The notes below the pieces were generated by a model. It saw only the letters and a list, made by a program, of their open reading frames with translations. It searched no databases and had not been told where the DNA came from. Shown here in pieces: positions 1 to 11,100 of a DNA stretch of 64,000 bases. Made by a program: the position numbers and the translations under genes. The stretch spans positions 1,302,001 to 1,366,000 of the forward strand of contig JAGUCH010000005.1 in the NCBI GenBank assembly GCA_019096065.1, in the 5' to 3' direction. Position 1 is the first letter of the stretch, and each line of letters starts with the position of its first letter. Source of the stretch: Paracyclopina nana. Its lineage: Eukaryota; Arthropoda; Copepoda; Cyclopoida; Cyclopettidae.

Positions 1-239
1 AATAGAGCAAAAGAGTAAAAAAATGAAATAGGAGGGTAAAAAGTAAATCTATGAGGACAGCCAAAGCTGTACAAGTTATGGGCCATTGAGCAGAGCTTAT
101 TGGGGATAATGTAGTTGAAAAACGGCCTACGTAACTCGCCAGCATTGTTCCAGTTTTTCGAGCGGAGCGAGGCGAGCCATCGAAGGCGAGTTTCGAGTAT
201 TCATTCACCTCTTCACTTTTTATCTTGCAATTTTCCAAA

Positions 240-450
240 AGGCCGTTCTCATATTGCCGGAAAAAGCTAAGCTAAGGTAGAAATAGCTAAGCTAAGGTAA
301 AAATAGCTAAGCTAAGGTAAAAATTATGCAACGAAAACCGGTTATTTCGCTCATCATTCACAAAAAGCAGCTGCTTTGCTTGAAATGTTGAGCGTTTGCT
401 TAGCTATTTTTACCCAAGCTTAGCTTTTTCCGGCAATATGAGAACGGCCT
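240..450. mobile_element. Foldback MITE, TCTCATA group, family 1
   Basis: A 211-bp near-palindrome. It begins AGGCCGTTCTCATATTGCC and ends with the reverse complement of that string. It is flanked by AAA on both sides, consistent with a 3-bp target duplication, though the flank is A-rich so this is weaker than in its relatives. The left arm carries three tandem copies of a roughly 20-bp unit built on GCTAAGCTAAGG. No coding capacity, so it must have been moved by a transposase encoded elsewhere. Confidence 0.75.
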
Positions 451-567
451 AAAATTCTTACAGATATGTGCATTAGGCCGTTTTCATATTGCCACAAATA
501 GCTAAGCTAAGGTCAAGATAGCTAAGCAAACGCTCAACATTTAAAGCAAAGCAGCTGCTTTTTTTAT

Positions 568-1150
568 ATACTGTAATACGATTTCCTCGTGTTATAATTC
601 AGTTTACCGATCCGACTCAGCTCTTTTATATCACAGTTCTTTCTAGGCAATTTGGGGGATATTAAATTCTTAATGGCCCTGGAATCAAATTCGATGGGTT
701 TTAAGTAGTTTAATGCCCCTCATATTCAATTGCAGTAATCAACATTCATATGAAGTTAGCAAAAAGAGAGAGTCATTCAAGAGTTGAACCTCAGCCTGAT
801 GGATCAGCATTCCAATACTCTAACCCCCGAGCTATGGAAACACCATGAAAATTGCATGCTATGTATAGGACTTAAACATAATTTAAGCCAGATAAAGAAA
901 CCAAAAAAATAGGTACAACTGGGGTTTGAACCCTAGACTGCGGGATCAAGAGCCAAGCACTCTATCCACTATGCCATAGGTGCACCTCACAGGAAATGTA
1001 TTTTTAAAGTCTGTTTTATTGCTCTCAAACCACTGGATGCTAGCTAATGAGAGCCAGTGATATATAGCATAAAAACCGAGCAGCATTTTCTAGGGCACAG
1101 GGCAGCCCGGTAACTTCATTAAAACACTCGAAAATCGTATTACAGTATAT
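568..1150. repeat. Inverted-repeat pair, TA-type ends
   Basis: TATACTGTAATACGATTT at 568 recurs exactly as its reverse complement ending at 1150, next to TA-rich DNA. The 583-bp span looks like a short non-autonomous DNA transposon of the TA-target type. It holds a tRNA-like segment on the minus strand. No coding sequence is seen. Confidence 0.4.
911..986 (-). repeat. tRNA-like segment (SINE-like)
   Basis: Read on the minus strand it has an A-box-like D arm, a seven-base loop with CTT in the anticodon position and a B box (GGTTCAAACCC). Acceptor and anticodon stems pair poorly. This is more likely the polymerase III head of a SINE than a working tRNA-Lys. Confidence 0.45.
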
Positions 1151-1152
1151 AA

Positions 1153-1930
1153 TATCTATTTATATATGTAAACAATTTATAAAACAAGCTAATAAAGTAG
1201 CTGAGCAAATTTTGTAAAGGAAAAATCGAGTGGCATTTTTGCGGGCTCGAGCTTGCGAGAGCCAAGTAATGCTACGAGATTTTTACTTTGCAAGAAGAGC
1301 TCAGCTATTTTATAAGCCTGTTTTATAATTAGTTTAAATATATCTACGATTTTATCTGATGGAAAGTAATTTTCAAATGTTAATGAAGTTACCAGACCAT
1401 GCAATCTTGACTTAGCATCTGATCCATTACTTTGAAGGCTTGGGTTGAGAGGCCCTCAGTAGGGCAAGAGTAGTTGAAAGCGTTAATCAATCAATAAAAA
1501 ATTGTGCATTTTGAATTTGGCACTTTTTGGAGCTTAAAGATCTGTTAGATCAGAGTTCTGTCTGGTATCTCTGATAGAGACTCTACTCTTCTACTAAGCT
1601 TAGCTCAGCTAAGAAGAAGAATAAAAGGAATTCTAACAGCAATATTTATATCTGTAAAGGTAGCTCAGTCAGTAGAGCGCCGGATTCCTAATCCTGGGGT
1701 ACAGGGTTCGATCCCCATGCAAGGCATTTTTCTCCTTTTTCTGCAATGGTATTTACTTCTTAGACAATAACATTGTAACAGAGGAACAACACACCTTATA
1801 AAATACTTTATAATGCGTGTCACTTGATAAAGTTAAACGTCAGAGCTTTTATATATGTATAGTAATATGAACTGAGACGAATTGGTAAACTGAATTATAC
1901 ATGCGAAAATTGCTTTCCATCATATAAAAT
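1153..1930 (+). repeat. Dispersed ~780-bp repeat, copy 1
   Basis: Closely matches 37524-38311 over its full length, including flank-to-flank order: an AT-rich left end, a palindromic block (about 1168-1335), a spacer, then a tRNA-like segment, then a common right end. The match stops abruptly on both sides, so it is a mobile repeat. No open frame. Confidence 0.75.
1654..1726 (+). repeat. tRNA-like segment inside repeat copy 1
   Basis: Contains an A box (TAGCTCAGTCAGTAGAGC) and a B box (GGTTCGATCCC) at tRNA spacing, with CCT at the anticodon position. The two ends of the would-be acceptor stem do not pair, and the same segment recurs in copy 2 with changes, so I read it as a tRNA-derived promoter in a SINE-like repeat. 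Confidence 0.55.
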
Positions 1931-1940
1931 TGTATATTTT

Positions 1941-2115
1941 GAGCTAGGGCACGTAAAGTAGGGTCATTAAAGAGCTGACCTCGGATTTTAAAATGGAAAA
2001 ACACTCGTACAATTACAGCCCTCGCAGGCTCGGGCTAGTAAAGCTGTACTCGAGTTTTCCCATTTTAAAATCCTCGCTCAGCTATTTAATGACCCTACTT
2101 TATGTGCCCCAGCTC
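1941..2115. repeat. Palindromic foldback repeat
   Basis: Two arms of about 70 bp are near-perfect reverse complements. The outer parts read GAGCTRGGGCACRTAAAGTA. The centre is about 30 bp. No coding capacity. A target duplication is not clear. Confidence 0.6.
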
Positions 2116-2286
2116 GAAATAAATAACTATAATGTAGAGCGACATTAGCCACCGCAAACCAGTTATTTCGCTCAACATTTCGAAGATGCAGCTGCTTTGC
2201 TTTAAACGTAGAGCGGTTGCTTAGCTATTTTTACATTAGCTTAGCTTTTCCCGGCAGTATGAGAACGGCCTATCAATTTTTATGAG

Positions 2287-2475
2287 GTTTTTTTGCGGAT
2301 TAGAACCACAGACTTGTCGCTTGAATGACGCGAATTTTGCCTATTGCACCATAATTGAGACTTTAGAAATATTACGCTCAAGAAAATAAGGATACCAATA
2401 ATCTTACTCGCTCAAATGATCCGAGACGGTGTTGCGTAACTCTCCACATCGGACACCTAGTCTAATATAGAAGAA
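2287..2475 (-). repeat. SINE-like repeat with tRNA-like B box, copy 1
   Basis: Shares order and sequence with 37205-37410: a tRNA-like segment on the minus strand, then a block containing CGCTCAAAT, GGAGAC/CGAGAC and GGACACCTAGT. Divergence between the copies is considerable, so it is an old family. Confidence 0.5.
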
Positions 2476-3306
2476 GAGAAAAAATGTCCTAGCTCCTCTG
2501 GCTGCATGCGCTACCATTGTGATCAAATGCATCTTGTAGTTTATGGTTGGTGGATGTCTTCACAAAACTTTTTACTACCAAGTCTTCTCTCATCCCGGAA
2601 GCTCCAGGCTTCTTATGAAGCCAGGGACCGATTTACGTGATGCACAGCGGGGGAATTTGAAGAAGAAGAGGCCGAAACAGTTGCCCACTGTGCAAATAAA
2701 TGGGTGGGAGCAATAAATTGAAAGTGACATAAATCTGTGCTCTTTGGCACATTTCTCAAAATTATTGACCAGTTTTCTTGACAGTTCTTCTAATATGGTC
2801 AGCTGGGAAAGCACGAAGCTGAGTGCAAGGAGGCTTGTATAATTCCTTTTGTTGTTGATCTCATTTTCGAGCTTCTCAGAGCATATTTTTGGTTGCCAGC
2901 TTCGCTGATATGAAAGGTGCAAGCCTTGCAAAAAATCAGAAAAGAAGCAGCTAGGCTTCTCTCCAAATTGAATTTGCATTAGACCATGGATATCCTCTTT
3001 CAAACGGCTCCCTTTTTCCGCGAAAACATTTTACTACATAAGAAAGCTCACACCTTTCTTATTTAGGTTACTAAACTTTGTGAATGGCTCATTCAATCCA
3101 TGCTCATTCCGAGCTGTGTATCTCTTCATCGTGGATGCATCACAATCCTGCGATAATGTACAACAAATGCTACATAGAAGCAAACTCTATGCCTATTCTA
3201 TTTAGTTATGACAAAGATGGATCACCAGGCCTCAAATTACTCCTACAATGCTGACACCACAACCAGATGCATTCACGTCTAACTTTTATGCTCCTACTTC
3301 TTTTTT

Positions 3307-3338
3307 GCTGCTGCTGCTGCTGTTGTTGTTGTTGTGAG
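3307..3338. repeat. Trinucleotide tract (CTG)n(TTG)n
   Basis: Six or more CTG units followed by TTG units, with an inverted CAA tract and AAT repeats just downstream. Simple-sequence DNA. Frames through it encode poly-Cys or poly-Gln and are not genes. Confidence 0.8.
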
Positions 3339-3725
3339 CTACAACAACAAATAATAATAATAGCAGCCACTAAAGAGCAAAAATGCCTTTCTTCCTGTTT
3401 TTGTGAAGCATGCACAACGACCAAGCCTTGGAGCTTTTTGATACACTAGCTGCTATAAGCATATCCACTATTTACTGTTTTTATCTTACCCAACAATTCC
3501 ACTGTGCGCAGCAGCAAGAAAACTTAGAGCTCGATATGGGTGTGTATGTAGGCTTGGCTCCCCTTCTCACCCGAATTGAGATGAGTCAGGTGACATCCAT
3601 GTATTTTGTGTGTATTTGTTTATAAACAAACAGCTGACGCGAACAGCTTACCTTTCAGCCAAGGCTACAAATGGGCTCATTATCTTCCGCGTCTTTGATC
3701 GTGGCATGCTTACGGTTGTTATCGC

Positions 3726-3766
3726 TTCTTATTTACTGACATCGCAACCTCGTCAGTAAATAAGAA
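3726..3766. repeat. Perfect 15-bp hairpin
   Basis: TTCTTATTTACTGAC, an 11-base loop, then its exact reverse complement. The stem is too short for a usual microRNA precursor. It could be a cruciform-forming relic of a transposon end. Confidence 0.6.
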
Positions 3767-5011
3767 CCATATTCTCACTGATCTCTTTCAGTTACAACTA
3801 AGATAGGAGCCTTGCTTAGCTTTGCTTACCTTAATAGATATGAGTTCATTAAAATAAGTTATAGATATGAGTACAGATATGGAGAGCTAGCCTTTTCAAT
3901 GGATTACTTGGCTTAGCTTGGCTCAAAATTGGCACTGCGATCGAGCCTCCTCTAGCTCCCTTATGAAGAAGAGAAGAGCTGTGTAATTAATTGCTGTCGA
4001 ATGATTTTTGCCCAGCAGCCTTTATGTCCTTGGCTGGCAAGAGTCGTACATTACATACACAATACAAATACGCAAGTACATATTTAAAGGGAACTGGTGG
4101 CCACACAATCAGTGCGCTCGCTCCAAATTCATTATCAATTTGAAACAGTTTGCAAGAAGTTGCGGATGCTGCGATGGCATAAGCCAAAGTTTTTCAATTT
4201 GAGCACTTGAAAAAGGAGAAGAAGAAGAGCCAGAGCTCGAGAAGCACAAACACCTGCACTTTGGAAAAGTTGTGTAAAAAACGGGGATTATCCCTAGCTG
4301 CCCTCAGGCTACAACAGTACGAAAAAGCCTAAAAGTGAAAGCTCTCCAGCCATCATGATCAACTATATAGCAGTAATTCCTTTGCAATAATTATGAGGAA
4401 TGTCGTGCGAAAGCACTTATGCATGACGAGTTTGTTGTCGCACACTGGGCCGAAATCGGCTGAAAATGCCACTCTGCCTTTTGACATCAGGCTGGGCAAG
4501 TGCCCAGTGTGCAAAAGTCAATGGCGAGATTGCAAGAGAAATGGCATGACAACTTTTTTGACAGTATTGTCAGGCTGAAAGAGAGAGCAAAATTCTCCTA
4601 TGACCTCCTCAATGTGTCTCCCTTTTCCAACTTGATTCTATAATTTGATAGTCGAATGAGTGAGTTGATTATGTACGTTTTGCGTGGCGGAAAATCTGAC
4701 CAAAAAGATAAAAAATGCCCTCATTTCCGCTAGCTGGTCATTAAACCACTGTGGCAAATCTCCTCTCGCATTTTTGCACACTGAGCCCATAAATAAAGGC
4801 CTTAAAACCCAGCTGCAAACAAATGTGGCGCGCTTTTTCCTTGTAGGGCTGACGTTCGCACTAGGTTGGTGTGTTGGCATGCAATATAGTCAATTTCCGA
4901 GTGAATTGCCTCCAAAATTGCCTTTTATGTGGGAATTGAATTGGTGCTTATCTTACTTCAATAAAAGGGCTGTATATAGCTAAATTAAAGGCCAACTGCG
5001 AGCTGTCGAAT

Positions 5012-5029
5012 TCTCTCTCTCGCGCGCTC
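5012..5029. promoter_or_regulatory. GAGA-type and CpG motif upstream of GH31 exon 1
   Basis: A TCTCTCTC run followed by CGCGCGCTC lies about 90 bp before the start codon of the GH31 gene, and a TATATA-like string sits a little further up near 4974. GAGA/TCTC runs are common in arthropod promoters. Assignment as promoter is an inference from position. Confidence 0.35.
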
Positions 5030-5119
5030 AATAACTGAGCTTATCTCTGGATTAATTGATAAAAAGTCAGCAGCAATTACTCCTCGGGAGTGTTGTTGTA
5101 AAAACACTCAGTTTTCACC

Positions 5120-8100
5120 ATGAAATTCGGCAAATTATCTTGGCCTCAAAGCAGCCAAACCTTGGAGCCAGGTCAAGGCAAACGCAGGCGAAAAAGGGAC
5201 GAATTACGTGAAAAACTGCACATAGATCCGAGCTACGACAGGAAGAGACGTAAGCAATGGCCTATTTTTTAAGTTTCAGACCATATTTCACTGTGTATTT
5301 AACCTGTCTGCCTGGCAGCTGAGCAAAAGTAGTGCTTTATCACAAAGTTGAAGTGGGGCTTTGAAAAGCCTTGATTTTGGCGTTTGCTGACAGGAATCCG
5401 AGACTTCTTGGATAAATTACCCTTCACTCCACTTCGTCGTTTCGTCGTCGTCGGAGCTGCTGCATAAAAGTATATACCATGGTACATTATGTGACAGCTT
5501 GGATGGATTCCTTTTTTCCTCTACTATATAGTAGTGCATGGATTCAAAAAAGGAGCCATAAAATCGAATTTATAACCTGACTTTTTCAAACAGATGTGTA
5601 ACTTCCCATCCCATAAGGGCTACTTTTGGCGGATTTTTAATTAAATATTGGACGGTTCCCTACTCTGTGCATTAGAAAGCTGAGCCGGAAAAGGGAAAAC
5701 TTTGATCGAAAAAAACCCTACAGATGATGACCTTAATTAGAACCCAAACACACACACACAATCTTGCTTTCTAAGTGGAAGCCATTCCAGGCCAAAATGG
5801 GATCACTATGGGGGAAATAAAGAGCCTTATGACAGCACAGTGTGCTCTAGTAGAAGTACAGTTTATAGAAGTGGCAGCAAAAAATAAAAGGGGGGATTTG
5901 GGGGTCCACTTAAAAGCCAGTTGTTTATTTGAAGCAAAATAAGCCATGCATTTGCTGCTCTACTCAAAATACAGCTTGCAAAAATACAAAATCGTTTGGT
6001 AGCCATTTGAATTTTCCTGATATTTTAAATGCTGTTGTGTCAATCGGATTGCCAAAGCTTTTCATCTTTTTCCTGCTATGTAAAAAATACGTAGCTTTCA
6101 CCTAAAATTATTTCCCTTTTTCATATTTGAAACCTCTCGCGTTGCTCCATTTTGTGATGATGTATTTTGGAAAAATTATTAGGAGCAGGCCATTAACTAA
6201 ATGCCAAAAAGGGGAGTTTTAAAAATCACGCGAACGAGCTTTGCCTCACGATTGATTGACTTTTGCTGCCAATAAGATCCTTTATTATTGTCACGAAATC
6301 CGTCAAAAGAATTGAGTCCAATATTACAGCAGCTCCTTCTGCGATCCCGCTTTATATTGTTTTCTTGGCAATTTTGGCAGCAGCAGAAAAAGGAGATTTA
6401 TTCCACTGAAGTTGCTGCTGCTGCTATTCAATGCCAAATCTCTTCCTCGTCTTCCAGTTTTTGTTCAACGCGCATGTCGGCCCCTCTTTCGAATCCCACT
6501 GAAATTGGAACATCCACTGTGGAAAAAGCCGCTGCAGCATCCATCTTTTCTAATTAGCAACTGATCAGCGCCATCTAGCGGCAAAAATGAAAACAGCAGA
6601 TATTGAGGAATTTGCTTTGTATTTATATGTATTCATGTAAGGCTAGAGTCACATAGAGCAAATTGTTCTGTAGTTGTGAGTGAGGTTGTAATTACTCTAT
6701 TTGGCACAAATGCCATTTGTCTATTCAAAGTTTGCATTTTGAGAGTCCCTCGTGGAAACATTCAGATACTTCTCCTAATTCTCCTGCGTAGTTGTAAATT
6801 ATGAATACTTCTACGTACTATATAGGATACAGGCGAAAATGGAGGGAATACTGCTAGTTTGAAATTGGTAGGCTAATTTATGGCTGGAACATTCTCTTCT
6901 CGTGATCTTGAGCTTGGAAAACGAGGCATAGTTCTATGTTATACTCAATGTGAGATTTTGGGCCACTTATAGATCTTTAACGATCACTTTGCATTTATTG
7001 GCCTTTGACGAGAGTGCAACAAAGGCACGGAATATTTTGCAAAATGACGTGCAGCAAAGATTGGAATAGAACCACACTGTAATGCACAATTTCATAATTT
7101 CATCTTGTCAGTGGCTTAGTCTTTCGCAAGTTTTGCATAGTCACGCTATTTAAATAGCTCATAGCATAAAATGTATTTAAATAGCCTCTGGATGTATTTA
7201 AATAGCTGCTATTTAAATACGTTTTATGTTATGAGCTATTTAAATAGCGTGACTATGCAAAACTTGCGAAAGACTAAGCCAGTAGTAGCATTTTCGTTTT
7301 TTCCAGGATCCAATTATATTTCCTGCTGCCTCTTTATTGAAGAAATAAATTCCATAATAATCCGATTTTCCTAATCCTTATGTGGAAAGTTGAAAAACAG
7401 CGGCCAGCTTTCTTCTTTCAGATTTGAGGGCTTTTTCTGTGTACCATTTGACTGTGGCGTGTGTAAAATTGCTCCACTATTATGTATACTCTATAATGGA
7501 GAGTGGATGAAATATTTAGTTGACTTGTTTGAACAGCAACAATTTATGGTCTATGCTTGTAGCTGAAAAGCAACTCAGAAACAAGGTCAAAGGAATTGGA
7601 TAGAATCTCAGATTTGAAAAACTCCCAATTTTCAGCATAAATTGAGGCTTTTTAATATTCTCCTCATCATTGACAGGGAAGCAGTAGCAAAAAAGGGAAG
7701 GGGGATTTAAACAGTCTGCCACTCCCCTTTTGCACTCAAGTTTGGCTTTTTCTTCTTGAGAAATCAAGTGGGGTGAGAAGTCAAGAGGAAAGTTGAATAC
7801 CCATCAATATCTTCTCCCAAAGAAGGAGACACTTTTTAAAAGATTGCTTCTTCTCAATGGTATTCCATCCGTGTCTGGGAAACGACTTGAGCATCAGGGG
7901 CTCCTGTTATTACCATTTTTTTTCTTCCCCAAAAATTTACTGTTGTAATGGGGTAGGGCAGGAAATTGGCTGTCTCTGTTAAAGGGCTATAACTCTGGTT
8001 TAAAGATGTTAATGCAAACACCCTCTGCTTCTTGGCAAAACCTAATCTGAATTTGATTCCCATTTAGAGGCTCTCAGCTACTACCATAAAGCACGAGATG

Positions 8101-11100
8101 ACGACGTTAAATTGGAGTTCGAATTTAGGCTTTCATGGTTTACTACAGTCCCCTTTCTCATCAGCAGCTGCACTAAGCAGCTAAATTTGGAATTACTTCA
8201 GCAAGTTTGATCACAACTGCTGCTCAACTGGCAACATGTTCCAACTGAATTAATTTACTAACTTTCCCGTCCTCGGCACAGATTGAGGGTCAGAAGCCAT
8301 TTTAAAAAACGCCGCATTCAAATTGGGTTCCGCCCAGAGCGGTACGTTTTTTTGCTGAGACTCAAAATAGCTGAGTTTCAACTGAGTATATACCACCAAC
8401 TGTGCATGCTGAAACGAGTTTCAACTTAGCTGATTCTCAACAGAGTACACTCTCAACTGAGCTGATCTGAGACTAAACTGATTTGAGCTGAGACTGAACT
8501 GAAACTCAACTGAGCTGAGAATCAACTGAGCTGAAACTCAACTGAGCTCAGACTCAACTGAGCTGAAACTCAACTGAGCTCAGACTCAACTGAGCTGAAA
8601 CTCAACTGAGCTGAAACTCAACTGAGCTGAAACTCAACTGAGCTGAAACTCAACTGAGCTGAAACTCAACTGAGCTGAAACTCAACTGAGCTGAAACTAG
8701 CTACTCAACTGAGCTGTACTGAGTCAGAGCAGAACTGAGTAAGAGCAGAATTAAGCCAGTTCTGGACTGAGTCAGTGTAGAGCTAAGTCAGCGCAGAACT
8801 GAGTCAGAGCAGAACTGAGACTGTGCAGAACTGAGTGAGGGCAGAGCTGAGTCAGCGCAGAAATGAGTCAGCGCAGAACTGAGCCAGAGCAGAACTGAGT
8901 CAGAGCAGAACTGAGTCAGAGCAGAACTGAGGCTGTGCAGAACTGAGTCAGTGAAGAACTGAGTCAGCGCAGAGCTGAGTCAGTGCACAGCTGAGTCAGC
9001 GCAGAACTAAGTCAGAACTGAGTCAGGGCAGCACTGACTCAGTGCAGCACTGCCTCAGTGCAGAACTAAGCCACGATGATACTATTATAATGATTTAAAG
9101 TAGAATGAATCTCTGGAGCCATTATGCTGTGTGTATAACTGTCATAATTCTGGTTGGTATTTATTCTGGCAAAGTTTTGGCAGCATCACAGCACACTTTA
9201 AGCTTTTTGACCTCCCATGGAGACAATTAAGGCTCAACAATATAGTAAAAGTTGGACTCTAATCATCATTATGTAGAAGGTGTTGTTTTATGGGAGCAAA
9301 CATAAAATGTCGTGACATTTGGCCATTACTGCCTTTTCTCAGTTATTGCATTTTCACCCCCTTCATTTTGGCAAAAAAATAAAATTTTCTCTCAGCAGCC
9401 AACAGCACACCATCATAAAGATCTTGCTTGTGTTTATGGTCTTTGGCCTTTGTTAAGGCTCAAAAGTAATAACAGTAGTAGTGAAGCTTCCTCTTTAAAG
9501 GAGGATCACAGTGGGAAAAAGCCTTTGGCCATAAACAAGGCTTTTTAGACTACAGGCAACTGCACAGTGGTGGTAAACGTCCAACTTTGCATCGATGCAC
9601 TTCCTTCTCAGCTTTTTCGTGGCCTTTCTGGTCCACTGTGCACCCATGGGACGCTGCCATATCATGTGACAACCATTTGAAAGCCTTTGGTTTTTCTGGC
9701 CATCAAATCTGTTTGTTGTGCACTTAATGGGCTGGTGGTGTGGCCTCTAAAAAAAGCTGGCTACAACTGATTAGAAAATCCACCAGCCTTGAGATCGAAC
9801 CCACGAGAAGTAGCAGCAGCCTTTTCAAGGCCTTTGAAGTATAAAATGGTGAGAAAACAGGGTGCCACTTCAAAGCTCACACTCAGTCAATCAAGAAAAG
9901 TTCTGACGCTTCAGGGATCCAAGAACTTTAGCAACTCAGCATGAAAAATGTGCTTTAAAGCAAGCCTTTCAAGCAATCTAATTACAAGTAGCACACCAAA
10001 TACATGCTCAGATAGTGGAGCCAGAATCCATAAAAACATGCATGGAAAATAGGGGAAATTCTATTATTATATGTATTCTCCATGCATGTTTTCGGTTTAC
10101 TAAACGCAAAATAAGGACGATGAAAATGAATTGGGATCATTGAGCACAAAGATGAGAAGATTCGTTTTCTTTAGTTCCCTAAAAATAATCATGCCATACA
10201 AAACCACTGAATTTGAGCAACGCTTTTTTGGCAAACAAACTGCAAGCTCATTTTGTAATGCTAAATTATTGACAAGCAAGATACAATGCCAATAACCAGT
10301 TGCTGAAGCGCTGCCAGAGCAATCAATCAGTTTTTGGCCCAAACAGCCTCAATAAAGTGCCAAAACTCTTATTTTTGCCTCCTAACAAAAAGAGCCTTTG
10401 TTTGTGTATACAGTTTTAGTAGTGGTTGTGGTTATCTGCAAATGAAAGCTGGAAGGATTTTTAGCTATCCAATTGAGAGTTTTTGGCCCACTTTGACGGT
10501 TTTTTTGGCCTCGCAGCTTGTGCGTGTGAGTGCAAAAGCAGCTCAACTTTGGATACTAGATCGAAAGTTTGGCCTTCTTAGCAGGAAATGTCATTTTTTA
10601 CAGGTGCCACCATCAGAGAATGCCTGATATACTCAAAAGTCATGAGGATCTCGTACGTGATTGCAATTTGCTTCACCATCGGATTTCTGGCTCCCTATTT
10701 CATCAACCAGGAGATGCAATTTTCGGAACCGAGCCATGATGTTTTGGGCACTTGCCACATCACTATGGGCCTCCGAATGAATTGCTTTCCACATCTGACC
10801 GATTCGAGGTAGTGTAGTTGTATAATTTTATTGCCAACTAGCTCCTCAGCCCCTTTCAAAAAAAGGGGGAAAATCCAATGATTGCAACTACGTGAAGCAT
10901 TGCTTTTTCCCATGCAAAATGCAACAGAAAAAAGGCTTTTTCGGCCAATAGAATTGGAAGGAAAAGGAGAGTTTTTGTCTTTGACAGCTGCGAAAAGTTG
11001 TCAGCAAGTGCTAGGAGAAATGCCACATAATTTAAGTTTGGAGCCATAAAGAACAGAAGCAGGAGTGTAATAATTCCGAGTTGAAGTTTCCAAGGATCAA

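Larger units (their letters stand above)
475..2271. mobile_element. Possible composite element bounded by family 1 ends
   Basis: The left end (475 to about 560) and the right end (about 2147 to 2271) are both the right-hand half of the family 1 element at 240-450, placed in inverted orientation. The left copy breaks off at the central AGCAGCTGCT palindrome. Between them lie about 1.6 kb of other repeats. Flanks are ATT and ATC, so a duplication is not exact. It could be one composite element or two separately truncated copies. Confidence 0.4.
2476..5011. other. Non-coding interval upstream of the GH31 gene
   Basis: No convincing gene. The open frames here are short, overlap on both strands and have no domain or splice signal. 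A CTG/TTG trinucleotide tract (about 3307-3338) creates low-complexity Cys/Gln frames. A perfect small hairpin lies at 3726-3766. Confidence 0.5.
5250..10603 (+). other. First intron of the GH31 gene
   Basis: 5.4 kb between a GTAAGC donor and a TTTTTTACAG acceptor. It holds a possible CTCF-type site, a 168-bp palindromic element and two 16-bp minisatellites. I see no nested gene; the open frames inside are short and lack homology. Confidence 0.6.

Noticed and set aside
240-450. CRISPR array from the repeated GCTAAGCTAAGG units
   Set aside because: Units are directly tandem with no spacers, inside a transposon arm in eukaryotic DNA.
1654-1726. Functional tRNA-Arg(CCT) gene
   Set aside because: No acceptor stem pairing, and the segment belongs to a dispersed repeat also present at 38024-38096.
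3206-3449. Poly-Cys and poly-Gln frames
   Set aside because: Produced by the CTG/TTG trinucleotide tract.
3726-3766. MicroRNA precursor
   Set aside because: A 15-bp stem is too short, and there is no flanking stem extension.
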